A stretch of DNA of 39,659 nt from contig DASVVG010000171.1 of the NCBI GenBank assembly GCA_036386655.1, forward strand, positions 1 through 39,659, in the 5' to 3' direction. The first letter of the stretch is position 1. Every line of letters starts with the position of its first letter. The translations under genes were made by a program, and so were the position numbers. This DNA is from JAHWJX01 sp036386655. GTDB lineage: Bacteria > Pseudomonadota > Alphaproteobacteria > Caulobacterales > Caulobacteraceae. Below, in pieces: positions 31,914 through 39,659 of this stretch. The notes under the pieces are model-generated. The model made no database searches and had not been told where the DNA came from. It worked only from the letters and a program-made list of their open reading frames with translations.

Positions 31914-33371
31914 ATGCAGCTTTCTCGCAGAACCCTTCTCGCAGGTGGTGTTGCGATGGGCGCCGCGACGGCGCTGAGCCCGGAGGCGGTATGGGCGGCG
32001 CCCGCCGCCGACTGGACGATCGCGGTCGGCGACGTGGAAGCGGACCTTCCGCGCCGGGCCATGCGGTTGGTGCGGGGACGCCTCCCCGCCGGGCTCTCCG
32101 GCACCCTTTTCCGCAACGGACCGGGGAAATTCCGGCGCGGCGCGGGCGAGCCGGCGCACTGGTTCGACGGCGACGGGCTGGTGCGGTCGTTCCGCATCGG
32201 CGACGGCCGCGCCTCGCTGTCCGCGCGGTTCGTGGACACGCAGAAGCGCCGCACGGACGCGGCCGCTGGGCGGATGGTGGTGTCGGGCTTCGGCACGCCC
32301 GGAACGCCCGAGGGGCGCCTGGGCAAGGTGGACGACGCCAACGCGGCGAACACCAGCGTGCTGGCGCTGCCCGGCAAGCTCTGGGCGCTTTGGGAGGCGG
32401 GGTCTCCGGTCGCCGTTGATCCGGAGACGCTGGAGACGCGCGGCTTCGTGACACTACGGCCCGACCTCGCGGGCATGCCGTTCCTGGCGCACCCGCGCGT
32501 GGAGCCGGAGGGGCGCGTGTGGAACCTCGGCTTCGGCGGCGGACAGGCGATCGTCTGGCGGCTGTCCGCGGACGGGGCGCTGGAGGACGCGACCCTGATC
32601 CCGATACCGCGGGCGAGCTACGTGCACGACTTCACCGCGACCGACCGTGAGATCGTCATCGTGCTGCAGCCTTGGGTGCGCGAGGGCGGCGGGATGCCGC
32701 TGGCCGACCACATGGCCTGGCGGCCGGAGCTCGGCACGCAAGTGCTGGTGCTCGACAAGGCCGACCTGACGCGGCGGCGCGTGTACGAACTGGAGCCGTT
32801 CTTCTTCTTCCACCTTGGGGACGCGTGGCGGGAGGCGGACGGGACCATCCGGTTCGACGGCTGCGTCTCGGACGACGCGGCGTTTGTGAGCGACGCGATC
32901 GGCGGCATCACCGACCGGCGCGACAGCCGCGTCCGCCCGCCCTCGCCCGCCTTGTTCGCCCTACACCCCGGCGGGAGGGCGGAGGTGCGGCGGCTGGCAG
33001 GCGCAGCCGAGTTCCCGAAGGGCGACGCGCGCTTCGCCGGACGACCGCGGCGCTACACCTGGCACGTGAGCGGGAAGCAGAAGTCCGTCCCGTTGGCCAC
33101 CGGCTTTGCGGTGACGGACCTCGCGCGCGGTCGCACCGAACGGTTCGACTTCGGGCAGCAGCACATCGTCGAGGAGGCGGTGTTCGTGCCGCGGCCGGGC
33201 GGCTCCCGCGAGGGAGATGGGTGGGCGGTCGGCACGACGCTGAACCTGAAGGCGCGCGCGACCGAGCTGCACGTGTTCGAGGCCTTGCGGATCTCGGCGG
33301 GACCTTTGTGCACGTTCCGGGCGGACGTGCCGCTGCCCGTGGGCTTCCACGGCGCCTTCGTGCAGGCCTAG
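31914..33371 (+). CDS. Carotenoid oxygenase family protein with Tat signal
   Basis: A 485-residue non-haem iron enzyme of the RPE65/carotenoid cleavage family. The N-terminus 'MQLSRRTLLAGGVAMGAATA' has a twin-arginine signal, cleavage near AAPA, so it should act in the periplasm. The four iron-ligand histidines are all present: His193 (FLAHPR), His238 (YVHDF), His300 (FFFFHLGD) and His479 (GFHGAF), with the family start 'LPAGLSGTLFRNGPGKF' and 'HWFDGDGLV'. Such enzymes cleave carotenoids, stilbenes or lignin-derived alkenes; the substrate is unknown here. AGGAGG lies seven bases before the ATG, overlapping the stop of the DUF2141 gene. Its TAG stop shares CTAG with the convergent transketolase-like gene. 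Confidence 0.9.
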   Translation: MQLSRRTLLAGGVAMGAATALSPEAVWAAPAADWTIAVGDVEADLPRRAMRLVRGRLPAGLSGTLFRNGPGKFRRGAGEPAHWFDGDGLVRSFRIGDGRASLSARFVDTQKRRTDAAAGRMVVSGFGTPGTPEGRLGKVDDANAANTSVLALPGKLWALWEAGSPVAVDPETLETRGFVTLRPDLAGMPFLAHPRVEPEGRVWNLGFGGGQAIVWRLSADGALEDATLIPIPRASYVHDFTATDREIVIVLQPWVREGGGMPLADHMAWRPELGTQVLVLDKADLTRRRVYELEPFFFFHLGDAWREADGTIRFDGCVSDDAAFVSDAIGGITDRRDSRVRPPSPALFALHPGGRAEVRRLAGAAEFPKGDARFAGRPRRYTWHVSGKQKSVPLATGFAVTDLARGRTERFDFGQQHIVEEAVFVPRPGGSREGDGWAVGTTLNLKARATELHVFEALRISAGPLCTFRADVPLPVGFHGAFVQA

Positions 33372-35728
33372 AGCAGGAGGTCCGCGCAGGCGTCGAGGAT
33401 GGCATCGGCGTCGAGGCGGTACTCGCGGTAGAGGTCCGGCAGGTCGCCGGTCTGGCCGAAGCGCTCGACGCCGAGGGCGCGGACCCGCTGCCCGCGGACA
33501 GAGCCCAGCCAGGACAGCGCGGGCGGGGAGCCGTCGAGGACGGTGACGAGGCCGGCGTCGGGGGCGAGCGGCTCAAGGAGCTGCTCGATCCACGAGGGCT
33601 CGCGGGAGCCGCCGGTCCAGCGGGCGCGGCCGCTGGCGGTCCAGCCCTCGTGCAGGAGGCCGTAGGAGGTGACGGCCAGCAGGCCGGCGCCGGGCTCGTC
33701 CTCCTGCAGCGCCTCCCAGGCGGCGAGCGCCTCCGGCGCCAGCACGCCGGCGTAGGCGATGGCGAGGCGGGCGCCCGGGGCGGGCTCGCGCAGCCAGTAG
33801 GCGCCCTTCAGCGCACCCTCGCGCCAGCGGGCGTCGGGCCGCTCGGGCTGCCCCAGCGCACGCGTGGAGAGGCGGAGGTAGGTGCTGAAGCCGTCGTCGG
33901 CCTGCATGCGCTCGAAGGCGTGGGCCATGAGCAGGGAGAGCTCGTCGGCGAAGGCAGGCTCGTACGACTTCAGGCCGGGCTGGCTCATGCCGATCAGCGG
34001 CGGGTTGATCGACTGGTGGGCGCCGCCCTCCGGGGCGAGCGTCAGGCCCGACGGGGTGGCGACCAGCAGGAAGCGGGCGTCCTGGTAGCAGGCGTAGTTC
34101 AGCGCATCGAGGCCGCGCGCGATGAAGGGGTCGTAGAGCGTACCGACGGGGAACAGCCGCTCGCCGAAGAGGCTGTGGCTGAGGCCGAAGGCGGCGAGCG
34201 CGGTGAACAGGTTGTTCTCCGCGATGCCGAGCTCGACGTGCTGGCCGGTCTCCTGCTGGTTCCAGACTTGAGACGACGGGATACGGCGGCGCTTGAACAC
34301 GTCCTCGTGCGCGCGCCGCTTGAACAGGCCGCGCCGGTTCACGAAGGCGCCGAGGTTGGTGGAGACCGTCACGTCGGGCGAGGTGGTGACGACGCGGGCG
34401 GCGAAGTCGTCGGAGCCCTTGGCGATCTCGAACATGATCTTGCCGAAGGCGGCCTGGGTGGAGCCCTCCCCCGCCCCTTCGACGGCGGCGAGCAGCGTGT
34501 CGGCCGCAGGGGTTTGTACGAACTGGGCTTTCCGGCGGCGGTTCACGTCCTGCGCGAACGGGGCACCGGCGACGCGCTCGCGGAGCTGCTGCGCCTCGGC
34601 CTCGTCCAGGCCGGAAAAGGCGTCCCACTCCTCGCCTTCCCTCACGCCCAGGCGGTCGCGCAGTTCGGCGATCTGCGCGGGCGTCGTCAGGCCGGAGTGG
34701 TTGTCCTTGTGGCCCTGGAACGGCAGCCGCCACCCTTTGACGGTGAAGGCGATGACGAGGCTCGGCGCATCGTCCTTCGCCATCGCGGCGAACAGCTCGA
34801 GCAGGCTTTCCAGGCAGTGCCCGCCGTACTCCGTCATCAGGCGGTGGAGCGCGTCGTCGTCGTGTTCGGCGATCAGCGCGAGCGTCTCGGCCTGCGCGGC
34901 GAGGTCGGCGTTCAGGCGTTCGCGGAAAGCGGCGCCGCCCTGGTAGGTGAGCGCGGCGTGGAGGTCGTTCGGCGCCTCCTCCAGCCAAGCCTGCAACGCG
35001 GCGCCGCCCGGCATGGCGAAGGCCTCCCGCTGGCGTCGGGACCAGCGCACCGTGTGCACGTTCCAGCCGGCGGCGCGGAAGATCTCGTCATAGCGCGCGA
35101 ACATCCGGTCGGACGTCGTCGCGTCGAGGCTCTGGCGGTTGTAGTCGACGATCCACCAGCAGTTCCGGACGTCGTGCTTGGCCGCCTCGATCAGGGCCTC
35201 GTAAATGTTGCCCTCGTCGAGCTCGGCGTCGCCCAGCAGCGCGATCATGCGGCCCACGTCGGCCGGCTTCACCGAGCCGCGGGCGGCCAGGTAGTCCTGC
35301 AGCAGGGACGCGAAGGCGGTGACCGCCACGCCCATGCCGACGGAGCCGGTGGAGAAGTCGACGTCGTCCTTGTCCTTGCTGCGCGAGGGGTAGGACTGCA
35401 CGCCGCCGAGCGCGCGGAAGCGCTGCAGCTGATCGAGGGACTGCCGGCCGAACAGGTGCTGGATGGCGTGGAAGACGGGGCTGGCGTGCGGCTTCACCGC
35501 CACCCGGTCCTGCGGGCGCAGGGCGTGGAAGTAGAGCGCCGTCATCAGCGTGGTCATGGACGCCGACGACGCCTGGTGGCCGCCGACCTTCAGGCCGTCG
35601 CGGCTCTCGCGCAGGTGGTTGGCGTTGTGGATGGTCCAGCAGGCGAGCCACAGCACGCGCTCGTCGAGGCGGCGCAGCAGGTCGAGATCGGGGGTGCGGG
35701 AACGGGTGCGGGGGCCGGCGTCGTCCAT
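33368..35728 (-). CDS. Thiamine-diphosphate enzyme, pyruvate dehydrogenase E1 / transketolase type
   Basis: A 786-residue single-chain enzyme of the transketolase superfamily, closest in texture to homodimeric (AceE-type) E1. Thiamine-diphosphate features are GDAELDEGN at 166-174 (GDA in place of the usual GDG) with Asn197 in DYNRQSLD. Other conserved parts are 'GLKVGGHQASSASM', 'KPHASPVFHAIQ', 'GSVGMGVAV', 'HKDNHSGLTT' and the pyrimidine-domain 'QHVELGIAENNLFTALAAFGL' around the catalytic Glu. GAGGG precedes the ATG. No E2 or E3 gene is nearby, so it may be an orphan enzyme using a free acceptor. The substrate is unknown; it should not be assumed to be the main pyruvate dehydrogenase. Confidence 0.83.
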   Translation of the reverse strand: MDDAGPRTRSRTPDLDLLRRLDERVLWLACWTIHNANHLRESRDGLKVGGHQASSASMTTLMTALYFHALRPQDRVAVKPHASPVFHAIQHLFGRQSLDQLQRFRALGGVQSYPSRSKDKDDVDFSTGSVGMGVAVTAFASLLQDYLAARGSVKPADVGRMIALLGDAELDEGNIYEALIEAAKHDVRNCWWIVDYNRQSLDATTSDRMFARYDEIFRAAGWNVHTVRWSRRQREAFAMPGGAALQAWLEEAPNDLHAALTYQGGAAFRERLNADLAAQAETLALIAEHDDDALHRLMTEYGGHCLESLLELFAAMAKDDAPSLVIAFTVKGWRLPFQGHKDNHSGLTTPAQIAELRDRLGVREGEEWDAFSGLDEAEAQQLRERVAGAPFAQDVNRRRKAQFVQTPAADTLLAAVEGAGEGSTQAAFGKIMFEIAKGSDDFAARVVTTSPDVTVSTNLGAFVNRRGLFKRRAHEDVFKRRRIPSSQVWNQQETGQHVELGIAENNLFTALAAFGLSHSLFGERLFPVGTLYDPFIARGLDALNYACYQDARFLLVATPSGLTLAPEGGAHQSINPPLIGMSQPGLKSYEPAFADELSLLMAHAFERMQADDGFSTYLRLSTRALGQPERPDARWREGALKGAYWLREPAPGARLAIAYAGVLAPEALAAWEALQEDEPGAGLLAVTSYGLLHEGWTASGRARWTGGSREPSWIEQLLEPLAPDAGLVTVLDGSPPALSWLGSVRGQRVRALGVERFGQTGDLPDLYREYRLDADAILDACADLLL

Positions 35729-35836
35729 GCCGACCCTCTACGCTCTCGCAGGCCCCGCGTCAGCCACGCCGCAGCAAGCACAGCCAGTTGAGGCGCCGGA
35801 GCCCACGTGCAACGCTCGCATGAGGGGGATCTCAGG

Positions 35837-37300
35837 ATGCGTCTGGTTGTTCTCGTCGCCGTTCTGAGCGGCGTCGTCGCGTGCACGACACCGAACGCGT
35901 CGCGCCGCACTGCCGAAGTCGCGAACGCGCCGGCGGCGCGCGGGGAACCTGCTCTTCAGGGGAAGTTCGATGCCTTGCGAGCCGCCGGCTACTCCGGAGC
36001 AGCGGTCGTGACGCGAAATGGACGGCGTGTGTTCGGCGAGGCGGCCGGCGAGGCCGCGCCGGGCGTCCCGTTCACCACCGCGACAGCGGTGGACGTCGCG
36101 TCGATCGCCAAGCCCATCACCGGCATGGCGGTGGCGAAGCTGATGGATCAGGGAAAGTTGAGCCTCGACGACACGCTCGGCCGCTGGTTTCCAGACGCGC
36201 CCGCGGACAAGCGATCCATCACGGTGCGCCAGTTGCTGAGCCATTCCGCCGGCGTGGTCGACATCCCCGAGGGCCTCACCGACTACACTCCAATCAACCG
36301 AGAAAGCATGCTCGGAAAGCTGCTGGCGGCACCGCTGGACTTCCCGCCCGGCACGAAGAGCAGCTACTCCAACGGTGGCTACCAGCTGCTCGCCTTCATC
36401 GTCGAAAACGCCTCGGGCCGGGAGTTCTTCGAGTTCCTGGAGGCGGAGATCTTCAGGGCGGCGCAGGTCGTGGCGAGCTACGATCCGACCCGCTTTCCGG
36501 AGAACGAGGTCGCCCGCGGCCGCGGGCGTCATCAGGGCTGGATCGACGTGCGCTCGCAGGGCGACCCCGCGAAGGGTCCCTTCTGGGGCCTCTGGGGCGC
36601 AGGCGGCATCTTCATCTCAACGGAGGACATGGCGCGCCTGATGGACGCCTATCTCGCGGGCCGAATCGTCAGCCCCGAGGCGGTGCGCCTCGCGGTCACC
36701 CCGGTGATCCGGGCCGGCGATTACGCCTCCGAAACCGCCGGCTGGACGATCCTGCACAGCCGCCGCGGCACCCCGATCATCTCCTATACCGGCGGGAGCG
36801 GCCACTCGCAGGCCTCGCTCCGGCATTATCCTGAGGCGGGCGTCACGATCGCGACGGCCGGAAACACGGTCGCGCCGGGAGCGATTCGAGTGAGCCGGGA
36901 ACTCGCGGAGCCGCTGATCGGGCCTGACTTCGATCCGGTCACGCCGGCGCCGCTCCCAGGGACCCCGGTGCAGCCTGGCTCCCGGGAAGAAGCGCTGGTG
37001 CACGCGCTGTTGGGCGCGGTCACCGGCGGGCCGGCGCAGCGAGCCGGGTTCCTGAACGAAGGCGCCGCCCCCGGCCTTCGTGCCCAGCGCACAGACGTGC
37101 AGTGGGCGGAGCGCTTCGACAGTTGGGCTGCGGCGTTCCCCAATCCGGTCACGCGAGCCATTCACCGGGACGGCGACACCCTGCTGGTGGTGGTCGACCG
37201 TCTGGAGGGCGAGCGGCCCAGCCCCTTGCGGATAGAGCTCTCGTTGGTCGAGGCGGGCGGACGCCTCCTCGTGGATCGAATCGCCGTCCGCCGAGCCTGA
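35837..37300 (+). CDS. Serine beta-lactamase-fold hydrolase, lipoprotein
   Basis: A 487-residue class C-like serine hydrolase (beta-lactamase / penicillin-binding-protein fold). The lipoprotein signal ends at Cys16 (LSGVVAC). The catalytic SxxK is Ser89-Ile-Ala-Lys92 and the YxN is Tyr177-Ser-Asn179. 'TVRQLLSHSAGV' and 'WGLWGAGGIFISTEDMARLMDAYL' are typical of this family; a HTG-like third motif is probably 'YTGGSGHS'. Residues about 370-487 form an extra C-terminal domain. Members include esterases and peptidases, so antibiotic hydrolysis should not be assumed. The start at MRLVVL was chosen because the signal peptide begins there and GAGGGGG lies upstream; an in-frame ATG 30 bases earlier is an alternative. 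Confidence 0.88.
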   Translation: MRLVVLVAVLSGVVACTTPNASRRTAEVANAPAARGEPALQGKFDALRAAGYSGAAVVTRNGRRVFGEAAGEAAPGVPFTTATAVDVASIAKPITGMAVAKLMDQGKLSLDDTLGRWFPDAPADKRSITVRQLLSHSAGVVDIPEGLTDYTPINRESMLGKLLAAPLDFPPGTKSSYSNGGYQLLAFIVENASGREFFEFLEAEIFRAAQVVASYDPTRFPENEVARGRGRHQGWIDVRSQGDPAKGPFWGLWGAGGIFISTEDMARLMDAYLAGRIVSPEAVRLAVTPVIRAGDYASETAGWTILHSRRGTPIISYTGGSGHSQASLRHYPEAGVTIATAGNTVAPGAIRVSRELAEPLIGPDFDPVTPAPLPGTPVQPGSREEALVHALLGAVTGGPAQRAGFLNEGAAPGLRAQRTDVQWAERFDSWAAAFPNPVTRAIHRDGDTLLVVVDRLEGERPSPLRIELSLVEAGGRLLVDRIAVRRA

Positions 37301-37313
37301 TCGTGCGAGGCGA

Positions 37314-39659
37314 CTACTCGGCCGGGGTCGGAGCGGGAGCCGGGGCGTGCGGGGCGTTGATGTTCACGCCGTGCTCGCGCTCGTAGTTCTCGATGATGCG
37401 GGCGGTCCACTCCGGCGACTTCGTGAAGCGCGCCAGCAGGTTGTAGAACATCGGCACCACGAACAGCGTCAGCAGCGTCGAGAAGATCGCGCCGGTGAAG
37501 ATCACCACGCCGATCGTCTGGCGGCTCTCCGCGCCCGCGCCCTGCCAGAGCACCAGCGGCAGCGCGCCGAAGGCGGTGGCGATCGAGGTCATGATGATCG
37601 GACGCAGGCGCAGCGCGCTGGCCTCGATGACGGCCTCGCGCACGGAGCGTCCCTCGTCGCGGAGTTGGTTCGAGAACTCGACTATCAGGATGCCGTTCTT
37701 CGCGGCGATGCCGATCAGGATGATCAGGCCGATCTGGCTGTAGATGTTGAGGCTGGAGCCGGCCATCAGCAGACCGAACAGGCCGCCCGCGGCGGCGAGC
37801 GGCACAGTCAGCATGATGATCGACGGGCTGATCCAGCTCTCGAACTGAGCCGCGAGCGCGAGGAACACGAGCAGCAGCGCCAGGCCGAAGGCGATGAACA
37901 CGGCGCCGCCGGCTTCTTGCAGGTCGCGCGCCTGGCCGCCCCAGCGGACGATGGGGCCTGCCGGCTGCTGCGCGGCCTGCTGCTCGAAGAACTGCACGGC
38001 TTCGGCGACGGTGTAGCCGGGGTTCAGCTCGGCGGAGAGGCTGATGGCGCGCAGGCGGTCGAGGCGCCGGCGGTCGGGCGTGTCGCCGGTGATCTTCGTC
38101 TCCACGACCGACGCCAGCGGCACCAGCTGGCCGCTCCCGGAGGCGCGCACATAGAGGGTGTTCAGGTCCTCTACGCCCCCGCGGTTCTCCGCCTCGGTTT
38201 GGAGGAGCACGTCGTATTCCTGGCCGCCGCGCGTGTAGGTGGTCGAGCGGCGCGAGCCGAACATGGTCTCCAACGCGCGGCCGATCTCGGTGGCCGAGAC
38301 GCCGAGGGCCGCGGCGCGCTCCTCGTCGATGTCGACGAGCAGGCGGGGCGCGTTCGGCTCGTAGTCCAGGCGCGGGCGCTGCAGCCCCGGGTTCTCGCGC
38401 GCTGCGGCGAGGATGGGCTGCATCCAGGCGGCGAGGTCCTCGTACTCCGTGGCGCCGGTGACGATCAGCTCGATGTTGTTGCCGCCGCCTCCCCCGCCGC
38501 CCCCGCGCTGGAAGGGACCGCGGACGCTCGCCGTTATGCGGGCGCCCGTGAGGTTGGAGAGCTGGCGGTTGAGCTGCTGGGCGAGCTCGTCGGCGGAGAC
38601 GTCGCGCTCGTGCAGGGGCTTCAGCGTGAGCACGCCATTGCCGGAGTTGAAGCTGCCGCCGCCGCCGAAGCCGGGGACGCTCATCAGGTAGCGCTCGGCC
38701 GGCTTGTCGTGCTCCGGGCCGGTGAGCGCGGCGAGGCGCGGCTCGAGCTGGCGGGCCTGGGCGATCATGTACTGGTAGCCGGAGCCCTCGGGCCCCTGCA
38801 TGCGGATGTCGACGCGGCCGCGGTCCTCGTTGGGCACCAGCTCGGACGGCAGGGCCTTCCAAAGTCCGAAGGCGCAGAAGGCGATCACCAGCGTCAGCGC
38901 GCCGATGCCGAAGGCGGCGGAGCGGCGGCCGAGCATGGCCTCCAGCGAGTTGCGGTAGGACTCCCTCAGCCCGGTCATGCCGCGGTTCACCTTCCGCGCC
39001 AGCCAGCCTTCGCTGGTGGCGGGGCGGAGCAGCTTGGACGCCAGCATGGGCGAGAGGCTGAGGGCCAGGAAGGCGGAGAACGCCACGGCGGCGGCGATGG
39101 CGGCGGCCAGCTCGACGAACAGCCGGCCGACGTAGCCCGGCAGGAACAGCAGGGGCGCGAACACCGCGATCAGCACGATGGTGGTGGCGACCACGGCGAA
39201 GAACACCTGCCGCGCGCCCCGCTGGGCGGCCACGGCGGCGGGCTCGCCCTGGTCGACGCGGCGCTGGATGTTCTCGACGACCACGATGGCGTCGTCCACG
39301 ACCAGGCCCACGGCCAGCACCAGCCCGAGCAGCGTCAGCAGGTTCAGCGAGAAGCCGAGCGGCGCCAGCACCATGAAGGTGGCGAGCAGGCAGATCGGCG
39401 CGACCACCGTCGGGATGACGGCCGCGCGCAGCGTGCCCAGGAAGACGAAATTCACCAGCCCGACCAGCGCCAGCGAGATGGCGATGGTGATCCACACCTC
39501 GCGAATGGCCTCGGAGGTGAACTCCGCCGCGTCGGACGCGACCACGAAGGTGGAGCCCTCCGGCAGGGTGGCGCGGATCTCCTCCATGGTGTCCCGCACG
39601 CCGTGCGAGATCTCCAGGTCGTTGGACTGCGACTGGCGCTGGATGGCGATGCCGATCTG
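37314..39659 (-). CDS. RND-family efflux transporter permease (5' end outside the window)
   Basis: The C-terminal 781 residues of an AcrB/MexB-type proton-driven efflux permease. The coding frame is open to the window edge; the N-terminal part (about 285 residues, judged by AcrB numbering) is missing. 'QRQSQSNDLEISHGV' and similar opening residues match the family. The membrane part shows the proton-relay pair in GLVVDDAIVVVENIQRR and typical 'FPGY'-like and 'PRLDYEPNAPRL' porter motifs; the last segment is 'GAIFSTLLTLFVVPMFYNL'. A run of eight glycines interrupts the porter region (38481-38504). It needs a periplasmic adaptor and an outer-membrane channel, whose genes probably lie beyond the right end. 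Substrate unknown. Confidence 0.93.
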   Translation of the reverse strand, partial: QIGIAIQRQSQSNDLEISHGVRDTMEEIRATLPEGSTFVVASDAAEFTSEAIREVWITIAISLALVGLVNFVFLGTLRAAVIPTVVAPICLLATFMVLAPLGFSLNLLTLLGLVLAVGLVVDDAIVVVENIQRRVDQGEPAAVAAQRGARQVFFAVVATTIVLIAVFAPLLFLPGYVGRLFVELAAAIAAAVAFSAFLALSLSPMLASKLLRPATSEGWLARKVNRGMTGLRESYRNSLEAMLGRRSAAFGIGALTLVIAFCAFGLWKALPSELVPNEDRGRVDIRMQGPEGSGYQYMIAQARQLEPRLAALTGPEHDKPAERYLMSVPGFGGGGSFNSGNGVLTLKPLHERDVSADELAQQLNRQLSNLTGARITASVRGPFQRGGGGGGGGNNIELIVTGATEYEDLAAWMQPILAAARENPGLQRPRLDYEPNAPRLLVDIDEERAAALGVSATEIGRALETMFGSRRSTTYTRGGQEYDVLLQTEAENRGGVEDLNTLYVRASGSGQLVPLASVVETKITGDTPDRRRLDRLRAISLSAELNPGYTVAEAVQFFEQQAAQQPAGPIVRWGGQARDLQEAGGAVFIAFGLALLLVFLALAAQFESWISPSIIMLTVPLAAAGGLFGLLMAGSSLNIYSQIGLIILIGIAAKNGILIVEFSNQLRDEGRSVREAVIEASALRLRPIIMTSIATAFGALPLVLWQGAGAESRQTIGVVIFTGAIFSTLLTLFVVPMFYNLLARFTKSPEWTARIIENYEREHGVNINAPHAPAPAPTPAE

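Noticed and set aside
32672..35791. 1039-codon plus-strand open frame
   Set aside because: It runs out of frame through the carotenoid oxygenase and antisense through the transketolase-like gene; the translation has no domain and has shadow-like composition.
37162..39495. 777-codon minus-strand open frame
   Set aside because: Out-of-frame shadow of the RND permease, Arg/Ala-rich without membrane segments; the RND frame has all family motifs.

Overview
The window comes from a very GC-rich chromosome of an alphaproteobacterium, most likely a relative of Caulobacter, Phenylobacterium or Brevundimonas. The reasons are the fliQ-fliR-flhB-cckA block (an arrangement I recall from Caulobacter), an alphaproteobacterial SOS box (GTTC-N7-GTTC) upstream of recA, a candidate EcfG-type general-stress promoter (GGAAC-N16-CGTT), and paired GTTAAC boxes before fliQ that resemble CtrA half-sites. 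No rRNA gene, intact tRNA gene or CRISPR array was seen.

Layout. 1-2070 is the end of an integrated element: an AlpA-type regulator, a P4-type tyrosine integrase, an 18-bp perfect palindrome and a fragment resembling the 3' end of a tRNA-Ser, which probably marks the chromosome junction. 2073-7565 carries a beta-class glutathione S-transferase, a PhyH-type dioxygenase, a Kef-type cation/proton antiporter, a GT4 glycosyltransferase and a single-domain response regulator. 7601-13636 is a signalling and surface region: a Thr/Ala-rich membrane protein under a candidate stress promoter, a TadG-like protein translationally overlapped with a response regulator, and, divergent from these, a large hybrid kinase ending in Hpt and EAL (c-di-GMP phosphodiesterase) domains.

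13646-19016 is core metabolism and repair. glmM and glmS diverge from one promoter region, galU follows glmS (all three make UDP-sugar precursors for the envelope), and recA converges on galU across strong terminator hairpins. 19389-21328 is a two-gene dehydrogenase operon (MDR alcohol dehydrogenase type plus Gfo/Idh/MocA). 21347-21909 is a compact repeat unit in which a DUF559 (Vsr-like fold) gene sits between inverted 43/44-bp hairpin repeats that supply its ribosome binding site and its stop codon. This is the most unusual structure in the window.

21919-30481, all on the minus strand, holds a small membrane protein, two tandem DUF885 lipoproteins, cckA, flhB, fliR and fliQ, so flagellar export and cell-cycle signalling genes are adjacent. 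30563-39659 has a membrane LytTR regulator, a DUF2141 protein with a Tat-exported carotenoid oxygenase, a pyruvate-dehydrogenase-E1/transketolase-like enzyme, a serine beta-lactamase-fold lipoprotein, and an RND efflux permease that runs off the right end.

Many long open frames exist opposite or out of frame with these genes because of the high GC content. They are treated as shadows.
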